From Oncomelania hupensis (Eukaryota > Mollusca > Gastropoda > Littorinimorpha > Pomatiopsidae), in assembly GCA_036898135.1 (NCBI GenBank), contig CM072511.1:74114119-74178118 (forward strand): 64,000 nt of DNA, given 5' to 3'. The notes under the pieces were generated by a model. That model did not search any database. It was not told where the DNA came from and was given only the letters and a program-made list of their open reading frames with translations. The position numbers and the translations under genes were made by a program. Below are positions 11,746 through 22,396 of this stretch, piece by piece. Within the stretch, counting starts at the first letter, position 1; each line of letters starts with the position of its first letter.

Positions 11746-13011
11746 TATGCGCCTAATCTAATCTAGACCTAGCTCTAGGCGCTTACTTGAATAAGAACAA
11801 CTTTAACTATAAAACAGAACGAAGAAACCTCATGAACTATTAACAGTAAGCTTATAAACAAAAACTAATTACTCTCAAACTAAACACACACACACACGCA
11901 CGCACCCACACACACATACTCACTCACGAGCACTCACACACGCACTAACTATGATTTTGCAGTGCAGATCTATTTCATTCATTTGAATAGGTGGAAGGAA
12001 AATAATGACAAACTGTCATGTCGCCTGTGCAGATAGTATTTTGCCTGGCAGCTTAGTTATTTGGAGACGCAAACTAAACAACCGTGTCGTGTGGAGCCCG
12101 TGCAAAATTTATAGTTATCACATTATTTTGTTGTTGTCAATGAGTGTAAGGTGTATTGATCTGTGTATATGTCTAGCACAATATGACATCTGTAACTAGA
12201 GCATGCAAGCGATGTTTACTAATGTTTAAAGCACACATCAACGGTTTCCTTAATTTCAACTTGATGGGATGGTTACCAAAAGAAAACAATGAAGCAACAT
12301 TTCAATGCCCAAAACATTTATTATTGTACAAACTTCACACACATTTTATAAACAACATGCATGTATTGACAAAAGTATACACACCAACACACACATACAC
12401 ACAACTCATAGACATGACTACCACATTCGCTCCTGCCAACAAAATGACGTCCTCGTCATTTTAATCAACGTGAAAACATAAAAGTTTTACACTGAGTTGG
12501 CAACGATGCATTCACTAAGTCGGGCAATACATGTACTTGCGGCTTTACATGTGACAATCAAATATAAGTTGCATGACAATTATGATAAACTAATAACTGA
12601 GAATAATACAAAACTTAAAATTTAGCAAGCAAAGTACACTATACTAACACACACATACACCAACACACACAAATACACAGTGCATAAAAATGACTAAAAA
12701 TAAAATGTTCTGACTGGCACATTTTGTTTGCCCCTTGAGACAAATTGTGAAATATAAATAAAGCCTGTTTAGCTCATACAAATGAACAAAATAAGTAGGA
12801 ACCCTCCCCCTGCTACAGCCACTACACACCACACCCGAAAGGCGTATCTAACAGCATCATCATTTGCTTTGCACCAGCCACCATGCATCTGTACTAACTC
12901 TATATTGAAACAAACATGATGAGGTCAACCGAAATGAATAAACTTTGTTTGAGGCTTATATTATTATAAAATTCTATATAATAACAGAATAAGAGTAAAC
13001 TAAATCCGTCC
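11746..13011. other. No gene recognised; AC-rich low-complexity patches
   Basis: AC-rich stretches occur at 11883-11945, 12380-12405 and 12645-12680. Nothing else is supported. Confidence 0.5.
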
Positions 13012-13017
13012 TTTATT
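13012..13017 (-). promoter_or_regulatory. Polyadenylation signal AATAAA
   Basis: This is a canonical hexamer on the - strand, about 50 bases after the stop codon of the nested two-exon gene (stop at 13069-13071). Confidence 0.65.
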
Positions 13018-13068
13018 TTATGAGAAATAGCCGTTACTGACACATACACACACGCGCACACAGACATG

Positions 13069-13351
13069 CTATGCCTGGAGGGGTGGTAAAGAAGTCGCAG
13101 CAGTCACGCACACGTCTCCACCTTCAGACTTGGGAGGTATCTTTTCTTTGGTGGCAGGAGGGTCTTGGATCTTGTAGATTTGGCTTTTCTGCGCACCAGC
13201 CACATCTAAATGCATACCTCCTTCCTTCACCAGCACAACATTGGCCAGCTCACCAGCATAACCCTGAAGGTCCCCCTCTTGTCCTGCCAAAACAACGTGT
13301 GATAGTAGGTTACCTAAAGATCCATGGAATCCCTCACCATTGATGCGAGTG
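13069..13351 (-). CDS. Nested small gene, exon 2 (C-terminal 94 codons)
   Basis: The reading frame runs from the acceptor ...CATAAGAG (just above 13351) through TRINGEGFHGSLGNLLSHVV, LAGQEGDLQGYAGELANVVL and VKEGGMHLDVAGAQKSQIYK to ...SLPPLQA and a TAG stop. The first base completes the CT left by exon 1 (14249-14340), giving leucine in frame. The product would be 124 residues. The central part is rich in glycine and hydrophobic residues (a compact fold seems likely). The C-terminal 30 residues are proline/lysine/glycine-rich and look disordered. No signal peptide or membrane span is visible. I cannot assign a family. Splice phase, a polyadenylation signal and balanced amino-acid use argue for a genuine gene. 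Confidence 0.6.
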
Positions 13352-13443
13352 CTCTTATGTAGGTCAACAACAAAAATAAAATAACATTAATAATGAAATA
13401 TATAGGCCCATATAGGTTAGATTTTCTCCAAGAAGAAGAAAAC

Positions 13444-13777
13444 GTTTTTTTTTTTTGTTTTTTTTTTTTACACTTCATTGTCCATTTTTATCGGGAAATT
13501 ATGGGCCGGCCTGCCCTGCGGAATGCGTAGTCGCAGCCTATGGCGTACCCAAACCCAACCTATCTAATATGTTCTCAAATGTGACTGTCGCTGGGGGAGC
13601 AAATCGGTGTACCCGGAGAAAACCCCAGAGACGTTACCCGAGTCAAAAGTAAATAATATTCGGAGAAACATAATGCCCAGGTGCTGGATCGATCCCGCAC
13701 CTGTCAGGCACCATTTCTTTCTAGCCTGTGGGCAAGGCAAAAAATTAGTCCCGTCTTAGACCACTCGGTCACAAAGC
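13444..13777 (-). mobile_element. tRNA-derived SINE
   Basis: Read on the - strand, it begins near 13777 with a tRNA-like head: A box TGACCGAGTGG, B-box-like GGGATCGATCC. It continues through a body containing GTTTTCTCCGGGTA (13611-13624 on +) and ends in an A-rich tail (poly-T at 13446-13469 on +). The CTCCGGGTA body motif is also in the SINE at 53360-53506, suggesting a shared central domain. It lies in the 897-bp intron of the nested small gene. Confidence 0.7.
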
Positions 13778-14248
13778 TCACTTTATGTCATTGTAACTCT
13801 CACAAGTATTACTTTATTAAATTATTATGAATCTATTACTAAGAGCTTGTAGCCTACTTGAAGGTTCACAGTTAAATCAGCCCGGTAATGGTGCATATTG
13901 AATTTGCACCTTTGTGTACAGATCAAATTAAATGTATCATGTCCCTTGTGGTTTTGTTGTTGTTTTTTAATTAAAAAACCTGATGGACGGCGTCGGTTTC
14001 TCAACAAATTGTTTGGTGCCTGCCAATCAAAAGAAGAAAATATCAAGCCACAGCGAAAACTGGTACCAAAAGTTCAACTAAGCCAAATAACGGTAACAAA
14101 ATAAGATCTCTACCTCCTCATAAACTGGAACAACAACAACAAAACGATCGAGCATTCCGAGGAACTTGCATGTTTTCCTGGATAAAATATACCTTCAATT
14201 ATACAAAACTGCATGCAATATTCAAGAATAGACATAAATATAACTTAC

Positions 14249-14340
14249 AGTGCTGAAGGTTTTTTCCAAAATGACGCCTCCGTGTCTACATTAAAGAAAG
14301 ACCCGTCGTCAAACTTAGATCCATGCGTAACAGTCGCCAT
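14249..14340 (-). CDS. Nested small gene, exon 1 (N-terminal 30 codons)
   Basis: The start codon is at 14338-14340. The exon reads MATVTHGSKFDDGSFFNVDT and then EASFWKKPSA plus CT, followed at once by a GTAAGT donor (14243-14248 on +). Joining to the acceptor at 13352 keeps the frame open to the stop at 13069. No earlier in-frame ATG was noticed in the bases just upstream. The gene is antisense to, and inside the large intron of, the CYP20A1-like gene. The family is not recognised. Confidence 0.6.
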
Positions 14341-14584
14341 GTTTGTGCTTGAATTAAGTATGTCGAAGATATGCTTGGCTTTGCTTGCCAAGCCTCTTGT
14401 TTTGCTTGCCGCAAGCGGGCGCTAAGAAACGCGCTTGCCTTGTTTTTCTTGTCTCAACTTGATTTGCTTGGCTAAAGAAACGCAGCTCTGGATCTGCTTG
14501 CGCTCGGCTCCAAGCTTCGCTAAAAATAGCTTGCACATGCTGGCAAAGAGTCAAGTTTTACACAGGGCTGTTTCAGCCGTGGAT
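14341..14584. other. GCTTG/CAAGC-rich segment upstream of the nested gene
   Basis: Positions 14365-14545 have repeated GCTTG/CAAGC words in both orientations plus 'gctaagaaacgc'. The pattern resembles the subterminal repeats of a cut-and-paste element. It would overlap the promoter of the nested - strand gene. No ends or TSD were identified. Confidence 0.4.
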
Positions 14585-14964
14585 GAGGGTGATGGTGCAG
14601 TGATTTCCACACTCCTGAAGGTTACCTTTTTTTGGGAAGAGTGATGACAAGCGACTGGGTCCATGGTGTAGGCCACTCCCCACTCTGCCAGATCTTGTTA
14701 CAGATAATCATCGCTTCTCCTCCTGCTTGTAGCAGTTCCGCGGGTATGTTGTCCACTCCCGCTGACTTCCCTTTCTTCAGCGATTGCACCGCTGCCTCAA
14801 CTTCTTCCCGGAGAATTGCAGACCTGCCTACCGTTACGATTTAGGCGTATTTTGTTACGATTTTCAGCCCTTACTACGATTTTTACGATTTCCCTAATTT
14901 TACTACGATTTTCCAAACGCAAAAACTACACATTGTACGAAAACTTCCTTATAAGGAGATGCTA

Positions 14965-15125
14965 GACTCGGAACTGAAAACGAAGGCTTGTGATTAGTCG
15001 AGAACGGTCACTTGACCTGTTCGGGTCTAAGCTACGGTAACTTCCGTTTGAACTACGACCGGGCTTGTGATTAGTCGAGAACGGTCACGTGACCTGTTCG
15101 GGTCTAAGCTACTGTAACTTCCGTT
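14965..15125 (+). repeat. Tandem duplication of about 76 bp inside H6-1
   Basis: The block starting 'ggcttgtgattagtcgagaa' and ending 'cttccgtttgaactac' occurs twice head to tail with few substitutions. It contains CACTTGAC in one copy and CACGTGAC in the other. Confidence 0.85.
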
Positions 15126-15177
15126 TGAACTACTACCAGGCGATTTGTGTTGTTTACAATCGATTTGCACTTCATAA

Positions 15178-15424
15178 ATGGAAAATCCAGACATGAATGG
15201 AGCAAATAATAAGCCTCATTCATCTGCACCATGCGAAAGAGTGTTTTCAACAGTAAGAAAGAATGCCACACCCCAGAGAGCTTCAATGGCCAATGGGGCA
15301 GGATACTGTGGAGGCACTCCTTGTGCTGAAGTCAAGACTTGGGCACTTATTGGACAAGCATCAATATAGTGATCACCAACTGAGCAGCATTAAGAGTGCT
15401 TACTACAAATCTTTGAAGAAGTAA
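15178..15424 (+). pseudogene. hAT transposase C-terminal fragment (dimerisation region)
   Basis: From the ATG at 15178 the frame reads MENPDMNGANN, then the hAT C-terminal signature HSSAPCERVFSTVRKNATP and QRASM. A one-base shift at about 15297 continues as DTVEALLVLKSRLGHLLDKH and SDHQLSSIKSAYYKSLKK, ending at TAA 15422-15424. hAT transposases end in this alpha-helical dimerisation block with a conserved (C/V)ER.FS..(R/K) core. Nearly all of the catalytic RNase H-like domain is missing, so the element is non-autonomous. Confidence 0.75.
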
Positions 15425-15661
15425 AAAATATAAAACTTTTTTTTTTTTAAATATATATTACTATTTACTTTTGCATCTGAATGATGCTTCTCTGACTCAT
15501 ATACATGAAAGTCATAATAATAAATTCAGACAGTTTATCTACTTTTTTTTAGTTCATTGTTGTGCTCAAGTCCACACCTCCTTATGAAAACTTTTTCTTT
15601 TTAATTTTCTTTTACAAATGAATTATGCTTTTTTTTATTTTAGTGTACTATGTACATTAAA

Positions 15662-15712
<51 letters not shown>
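15662..15712. repeat. (AAT)n microsatellite
   Basis: The run is an uninterrupted triplet repeat. The adjacent 'aaattcagacagtttatctact' occurs on both sides (about 15520 and 15713), so a short direct duplication brackets it. Confidence 0.9.
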
Positions 15713-15715
<3 letters not shown>

Positions 15716-17513
15716 TCAGACAGTTTATCTACTTTTTTTGTGTGGTAAATTCATTGTTTGCTTTCTATTTTCTTGTCTTGCTGCCTGTTTAATTTACTAT
15801 TAATTGCAAATGTTGCAAGATTGTTAGTATTATTTGGTGTAGAAATATAATGAATTTAAAGACCGATAGATCGATCGCGGTGTGAATACGCTTTTTACAA
15901 TTTTCCCTCAAAATGTTACGCTTTTTGTCCCAAGTCGTTACTCCTAAAAATTTGGGGGGTAGGCAGGTCTGGAATTGGGAGGATTTCTTCTTCTCTGTTC
16001 TCGGGACATGCTAGAACTGATGGGTCTCCATTTGGTGTATGGTTGTAAAGGTCAGAGCAGTACTCTGTCCATCTGTCCAAGACTTCTTGTTCTTCTGTAA
16101 GTCATATGCCAGACTTGCTTTGAATCGTGGAGACTTTGGGCTGTTTAACACTTGTCAGCCGCTTCACAGTCTGGTAGGCCTTCTTGCTGTTGTTCTTGTT
16201 CAGACTGTTCTCTATTTCCTGGCATTGATCTTCTATCCAGTTCTCCTTTGCTGTGCGCATGCCTTTTCGGATATCATTGTGGCCTGAAATAGTTCTGCCA
16301 CATCCGGGTCTTGCAGTTTGTCCAGGTCGAACTTCAGTCTAGTGCACTTTGCTGTATTTACTGTCTTCAAGTGGAGCCGGAAAGACATCATCACAAGATC
16401 GTGGTCACTTCCGCTCCTGGAAAAGTGCGTGTCCTGCCAATGTTGATGCTTGATCTGAAGCGTTTCTTGATCATGATGTAGTCTATCTGGTTGTGATGCT
16501 CCCCGCCAGGACTGTGCCATGTCCATCGTCTGGAGTTTTTGTGGAGACCAAGCGTGTTTGCCAGTACCAGATTGTTGTATCTGGCAAACTCCAAGAGTCT
16601 CAGGCCCCTGTCATTTGTCTCGTTGTTGCAGTGGGGTCCACATGTGTCTCCCCAGTTGTGGTGCGCATCTTGGCCAACCTTGGCATTCCAGTCGCCTTGC
16701 ACCATGGCTATGTCCTTCTTCGGCACTTGGTCAAGGACCGCCTGTAGATTTTCATAAAAATCATCCACTTTGCTGTCGTCATAGTCTGATGTTGGGGCAT
16801 AGGTCTGGATGATGGTGATGTTGAAAGGGGCTGCTCTCAGACGGATGGTAATGAGTCTACTGGAGACTGGGCGGCAACCCATGACAGTGGCTAGAATGTT
16901 TTTGTGGACCAAGAATCCAATGCCATTGTTCGTGCCTGTCATCTCTACCGCTGAAATAGAGTTTGTGGCCTTTGTCTGTCGTTGTTTCACCTAGGCCTTT
17001 CCAGCGCAGTTCGTCGATAGCTAAAACGTTCCATCGATAGTGGTCCAGCTCGTGGGCCAGTCCTTCTAATTTTCCTTCCGCAGTTAGGGTCCTGAAATTC
17101 TAGGTTCCTATGACAATGTTGTTTCTTGTGCGGATCTAGCTAAATTCTCCATCAGTAGCATACTTATCACCTCCATCCTGGTGGCCAACGGAAGGCGCGG
17201 TCCTTGTTGATCCGGGCGACGACCGATCCGGTATGGAATTAGTGGATAGTTTCATCATGTAGTGTGTCTTGGGCAAAAAAGACCTGGTGGTGCCCAATCC
17301 TCTCCAGGCTGTTGGCCACAGCCGAAATCCACGAATACAGTGTGGCTCGCCTTGGCCCTGAGCTCGTGGTCGTTGAACCTGTAGTAATGTGAGGTTCCTC
17401 CGCCCTGGCCGGTGACTTCTGTGTAGAAGACTTCCGCCCAGTGATGCCGTGCTAACATCACCCCTGTTAGTTGCCTCTTACGACACGCCAGGAAACGTTG
17501 GGTCTATTCTATT

Positions 17514-17663
17514 TAGTGCCAGAACCCAAAGGGTCTTTGGGAGGTTCGTTGCAGACTTTACAAATCCACTCCGCAAGATCATCAGATGATGAGCAAGGGG
17601 TGTGTGGCAGGTTGCACTTTCGGCAGAGGGTCCCAGACGACAGATTTCCATTGTCAGACATCA
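17514..17663 (-). CDS. Short cysteine-rich ORF upstream of LINE A copy A3
   Basis: On the - strand an ATG at 17661-17663 opens a 50-codon frame containing LCRKCNLPHTPC and EWICKVC, i.e. two CxxC pairs that could bind zinc, ending at TAG. It is preceded by TTAATTTATTTCAG, a plausible acceptor, and a GGTAAGTAC donor lies farther upstream on the - strand near 18050. It could be a LINE 5' ORF, a host exon fragment captured beside the LINE, or chance. I do not recognise it. Confidence 0.3.
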
Positions 17664-17700
17664 ACGTAGATTCTGAAATAAATTAAAATAAACAATCTCA

Positions 17701-18407
17701 AGTGTTTTATTCCGATTTAAATAAATGAATGTATGCTGTACGCGCCCCTCTCACAAACAAGCGATATGGAGGCGCCTCCTAGATCTACTCAATCTAAGCC
17801 TACATACTTGATCTAACATCCGTCCCCCAGCACCAGTGACCACCATGTACACCCTCCCCACACTAGATCTATTCTCTTTGCCTCCAGAACTGTCACTTTC
17901 TCTTCAACCACAGAGAGAGAGAGAGAGAGAGAGATCAGTCTTTCACCACTGAAAACCACTGAAAACTCGACTACATGATTCAATGCCTTTCCATACATTC
18001 ATTGTCTAATTGTGAAGGAAATCAAACGACTCAAAGTGTTATGTGTGCTCTGTACTTACCAATTTTCGTCCAAACTCTTGCGACAAAGAAAACCGCGTAT
18101 GTTGCATCATTGTCACTTCCTACCGCGAAAACGTTCGGTAAAAACCTCATATCTAAACATACGAGGTTTGTCCCTTAAAAGAATTCAGCATTTTTACATT
18201 AAAAAACTGGTATATCGAGATACGAGGTTTGGTCCACCAGTAGAGAGATACAAGGTTTGGTTTCATGGATTTGTATTAACTTTCTATTCGAGACGCAATT
18301 TTGAACTTAGCGCAGAACATGGGCAAGAGACCAAGGGTCACAACTATGAAGGAATCTCCAAACTGCCATTTTGGGACTTACGAGGTTTTCGTCTGACAGC
18401 GACGATA
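17701..18407. other. No gene recognised; GA run and ACGAGGTTT motif repeats
   Basis: A GA microsatellite lies at 17910-17935. Four spaced copies of (T)ACGAGGTTT or close variants lie between about 18160 and 18385. No ends or TSD were found, so I do not call an element. Confidence 0.45.
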
Positions 18408-19667
18408 TGCCAGACTTGCTTTGGATCATGGAGACCTTGGGCTATTTAACACTTGTCAGCCGCTTCACAGTTTGGTAGGCGTTCTTGCTGTTGTTCTTGT
18501 TCAGACTGTTCTCTATTTCCTGGCATTGATCTTCTATCCAGTTCTCCTTTGCTGTGCGCATGCCTTTTCGGATGTCATTGTTGATTTTTCGGTAGACATC
18601 AGCTCCCTGTGAGGTGTTCTTTTTCTTTTTTATCTCTCTTCGTTTATCACACAGATCCAAAAGTTCAGGTGTGATCCACAGCTTCTTCTTTGGTTGGTGC
18701 TTGCCAAGGATCTCAGTGGCGGCATCTGTCACAGCTGAGTTGAAGGTGGTGGTCATGGTGTTGACATCCACTTCACCAGCCCCCAAAATGAGCAGTGGTG
18801 CAAATTTCCCTCCAATTGTGGCCTAAAAAAATTCTGCCACCTCCGGGTCTTGCAGTTTGTCCAGGTCGAAATTCAGTCTAGTGCACTTTGCTGTATTTAC
18901 TGTCTTCAAGTGGAGCCGGAAAGACATCATCACAAGATCGTGGTCACTTCCGATGTCTGCTCCTGGAAAATTGCGTGTCCTGCCAATGTTGATGCTTGAT
19001 CTGAAGCGTTTCTTGATCATGATGTAGTCTATCTGGTTGTGATGTTCCCCGCCAGGACTGTGCCATGTCCATCGTCTGGAGTTTTTGTGGAGACCAAGCG
19101 TGTTTGCCAGTACCAGATTGTTGTATCTGGCAAACTCCAAGAGTCTCAGGCCCCTGTCATTTGTCTCGTTGTTGCAGTGGGGTCCACATGTGTCTCCCCA
19201 GTTGTGGTGCGCATCTTGGCCAACCTTGGCATTCCAGTCGCCTTGCACCATGGCTATGTCCTTCTTCGGCACTTGGTCAAGGACCGCCTGTAGATTTTCA
19301 TAAAAATCATCCACTTTGCTGTCGTCATAGTCTGATGTTGGGGCATAGGCCTGGATGATGGTGATGTTGAAAGGGGCTGCTCTCAGACGGATGGTAATGA
19401 GTCTACTGGAGACTGGGCGGCAACCCATGACAGTAGCTAGAATGTTCTTGTGGACCAAAAATCCAATGCCATTGTTCGTGCCTGTCATCTTTACTGCTGA
19501 AATAGAGCTTGTGGCCTTTGTCGGTCGTTGTTTCACCTAGGCCTTTCCAGCGCAGTTCGCTGATACCTAGAACGTTCCATCGATAGTGGTTCATCTCGTT
19601 TGGCCAGTTCTTCTAATTTTCCTTCTGCAGTTAGGGTCCTGACATTCCAAGTTCCTATGACGATGCT
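18408..19667 (-). mobile_element. LINE family A copy A4 (endonuclease half)
   Basis: This copy is nearly identical to the same interval of copy A3. An uninterrupted 237-codon frame (18823-19536) encodes the APE endonuclease: TNNGIGFLVHKNILATVMGC, AMVQGDWNAKVGQDAHHNWG, ETNDRGLRLLEFARY, HHNQIDYIMIKKR and the catalytic GSDHDLVMMSFRLHL. A second frame (18442-18786) continues with the linker before RT. RT and 3' tail are absent: the copy stops abruptly at 18408. Close similarity to A3 only 1 kb away suggests recent activity of the family or local duplication. Confidence 0.85.
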
Positions 19668-19990
19668 TCAGGCGTTGATGGTAAAACGCCTCACTGACCA
19701 TGGAGACTTAAGAGCCAGTGTCCAACAAAGCTGGTGTCTTGATGCTCTCAATCTCAATGGCCGCATCGTTGGTGTTGCCAATCAGCTGGGTGGTACAAAT
19801 GTCGTCATCGGGTGTCATTTGTTGGAAAATATGGGGTCTCTCGTCTTGGACTTGAGTCTGCCCCTTCGCACAAGTCTATTCTAAAAATCCTGGCGTTGTA
19901 GATGGTCAATGTTGACGCGACAGCCAGATCAACGCCATCATCTCTCCTTCGACCAACCATCACTGGTGCAGATGTGCAGCAATGTTGGGC
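19668..19990 (-). pseudogene. LTR-retrotransposon protease fragment
   Basis: On the - strand a segment at about 19680-19820 reads TPDDDICTTQLIGNTNDAA, then IEIESIKTPALLDTGS followed by a stop and VSMVSEAFYHQ. LLDTGS is the retropepsin active-site motif and the surrounding hydrophobic pattern fits a Gypsy-type protease. It abuts the 5' end of LINE A copy A4. No LTRs were found for it, so it is an orphan piece. Confidence 0.55.
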
Positions 19991-20052
19991 GAAGTAAATC
20001 TCCAGACCTAAGCTACGGGATCACTTGCAGTGTTCCCCAAGGGTAGCTATCT

Positions 20053-20883
20053 CAGGGTTGCCAACCACTACGGAATTTCCGTAGTTTACTCCGGAAATGA
20101 ATACGCGGCTACGGAGCTACACAAATCGAAAATTTACTACGGAAAGTCAATTTTCGACAATAGTATTACAGTTCTAACGAGTTTTATTGAGCGCCTGTGC
20201 CTCCCGTAGCACCTCAAGGTCTCGGTCATTTGGGTTACGTGCACGGTGTAATAGATCACGCTTCCAGTGCATGTTAGGCAATTCGACCAATCACCGTGAA
20301 GTGGTTTTGCAAACGGCCAATTGGTGCACAAAACCTCAACCTTTCTGTGACACTTTCGTTTCCGGGTCACGTTCTATAGCGCGAGAAGAAAAGTTTGTGT
20401 GCGGGGTATTTTGAATCCATGATGCCAAAAAGAAAGAAAACTAGCGATGAAAGCCCAGAAAAAAAGAAGAGGACAGCAAATCAAGAGTACAGGAAAGAGT
20501 ATTCTGAAAAATTTCCGTGCATCACTGCGTCATCGAGATCAAAACACAGCGTGTATTGTAGTGTACTTGGCAGATTTTAGCATTCAACATGGCGGCTTCC
20601 ACGATGTGACGTGACACGTGAATGGCAACCGTCACAAAAGTCGTTGCCCTGATCCAGAAAAGTTAGTCCCTGTTCAGTCGGTAGCCACCTTCTTCAAGCC
20701 CGATATGGATCTCTCAATAATTCGTGCGGAAACACTCTTCACGACCTTCGTTGCAGACTGTGTATGTATGCATGTCTTCGTTAAAAAAAAAATGCGAGGA
20801 CGTATGGCTACTGAAAATGTCATAAAACTACTGAAATTCAGAATTTTTACTACTGAAAACTTTTGGGGGGGTTGGCAACTCTG
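20053..20883. mobile_element. hAT-like deletion derivative, 6-bp TSD group, copy H6-2
   Basis: The left end is CAGGGTTGCCAACC at 20053. The right end is GGTTGGCAACTCTG ending at 20883. The TSD CTATCT is at 20047-20052 and 20884-20889. Subterminal ACTACGGA(A) words parallel the ACTACGAT words of H6-1. The interior keeps only the N-terminal part of a transposase. Confidence 0.88.
20419..20765 (+). pseudogene. hAT transposase N-terminal fragment with BED-like zinc finger
   Basis: The frame opens with MMPKRKKTSDESPEKKKRTA (basic, nuclear-localisation-like), continues YSEKFPCITASSRSKHSVYC, then shifts frame near 20560 into DFSIQHGGFHDVT, a TGA, HVNGNRHKSRCP and VATFFKPDMDLSIIRAETLF. The C..C/H..H spacing and the following FF(K/R)P...IRAE.LFT pattern are typical of the N-terminus of BED-finger hAT transposases. 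The catalytic domain is deleted. Confidence 0.7.
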
Positions 20884-20889
20884 CTATCT

Positions 20890-22396
20890 GTTCCTAGCGC
20901 CGGCCAAGAATACCACGTCTAGTGAAACAGTCTATATTCTAGTATATTTTCTTTTAGTTTTAAAAAAACTTACACAAAGACATTTCATACGAGATTTTAG
21001 AGGACGGATGTTAGTATGTGTTTCATTCTAGTATATAGTATATTCTAGTGAAAAGTCTGCGAAACAGAGAGTAAAGTCATTAATATTTAATACTGAGAGA
21101 TCAGGAATCTCCGCCAAGTCGCCAGTGTGTCATTATTGACTGTGACAACCTCAGAACTATGTGTAGAGGTAAGTGACGTCTCAAGAAAGAGACAATGACC
21201 TCCGTATTAGCCACTGATTGAATAAGTGCTGTGATTTGTATATTATTAGCCTATATGCCACTTATTGATTATCTTGAACTTTCGTGTATGTTTACAAATT
21301 GTATGATTTAATATTGTTGTATTATGAATGAGTCAGGAAATAGTGAAACAGAAGGGCAAAGAGAGATAACTGTGTAGTCTTTGTCCTTGTTTGTAAGCAC
21401 GTGTGTGGTGGTGGATGGAAGAGTAGAGTAAACAGAGATAGAACATGCACCTTTAGACTGAACGTCAGACAGCCACACGCACACACTAATTTCATTGGAT
21501 TATTCATAGTTATATATATAAATAATTAATTTAGCGCAAAACCCACACATTACAATATAAAACTAGAAAATTAATGGCAAGTTCACAATCAGTGCAGTAT
21601 TCAAAAACAAGAAAATATTCAACGCCCTGATTCAGTGTGAAACAGGTCCAAGAATATAACAAACACAAGCTTCCAAACACGAAACACTGCTAATCTAAGT
21701 AACTAAACTATCACTGGCTATTGAAATACGCATGAACAACTGATTGACTGACTGACTACGTTACTGATGACACTACATCAACTGCTAGGTGTTACTTCAA
21801 CAACTGCTAGTAAGAGAATGGCGGCTTCTTCTATAACCATATATCCGAAATCAGAATTTAGAATGATGTTCATTAAAAAAATAATCTCTGCTGTACAATT
21901 ATGAAAAATGCAGAAAACTTATATTATTATAAATAAAATCAGTTAATAGGATTTTCCATATCCTACTAGTTCAGCCAATCAAAACTACAAATAATATTTT
22001 AAACCATGTGTTTTCCGTATTTGATAATGAAAACTAATCACTAATATAATTATACAGAAAAAGTAATTATAAACATGTCTAATAAAATATGGATAAAGAA
22101 ATGTAATATAAAAAGGTACGTATGCATTAATATTTAATATTTTTAATAGGAATTGCACAACAAAATTTTAGCATAAACAGTCACTCTATTAAATTATTAT
22201 CCAGAAGATTTTAACATGGTGTCTAAATCTGAAGAAATTGTGTTGAAATCTTTTTGAATGTGCCAAGTTATTGGACAAAACATTCTTTCGAGAATTATTT
22301 ATTAGTCAAATGTCAACCTGAAAACTTGTGATTATGACATGCCAAAATTGGGGTTCATGATTGCCCAGACAAATGCTTTGGATTAAAACCTTTCAC
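20890..22396. other. No gene recognised
   Basis: The interval is AT-rich with no supported exon. No element ends were identified before the TSD of LINE B at 22397. Confidence 0.5.

Larger units (their letters stand above)
14819..15971. mobile_element. hAT-like deletion derivative, 6-bp TSD group, copy H6-1
   Basis: The ends are CAGACCTGCCTACC at 14819 and its reverse complement ending at 15971, flanked by GAATTG at 14813-14818 and 15972-15977. Subterminal sequence is rich in ACTACGATTTT/TTACGATTTT words. Positions 14965-15125 contain a 76-bp tandem duplication and 15660-15712 an AAT microsatellite. It lies in LINE A copy A3, whose sequence resumes exactly across the TSD, which proves insertion. 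Confidence 0.9.
14585..17500 (-). mobile_element. LINE family A copy A3, interrupted by a hAT element
   Basis: The - strand copy runs from a 5' region (about 17500) through the APE endonuclease into the start of the RT domain. A 199-codon open frame (16391-16990) carries VQGDWNAKVGQ, NQIDYIMIKKRFRSS and other APE motifs typical of 'craniofacial development protein 2-like' RTE endonucleases. The copy is split by the hAT derivative at 14819-15971 (TSD GAATTG) and stops at about 14585, lacking most of RT and the GGATA tail. Loss of the 3' end is unusual for a LINE insertion and implies later deletion or rearrangement. Frameshifts around 16430 break the EN frame. Confidence 0.85.

Noticed and set aside
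16493..16812. Three + strand ORFs over copy A3 (also repeated at 19039-19358)
   Set aside because: They are antisense shadows of the LINE A endonuclease, identical in both copies for that reason.
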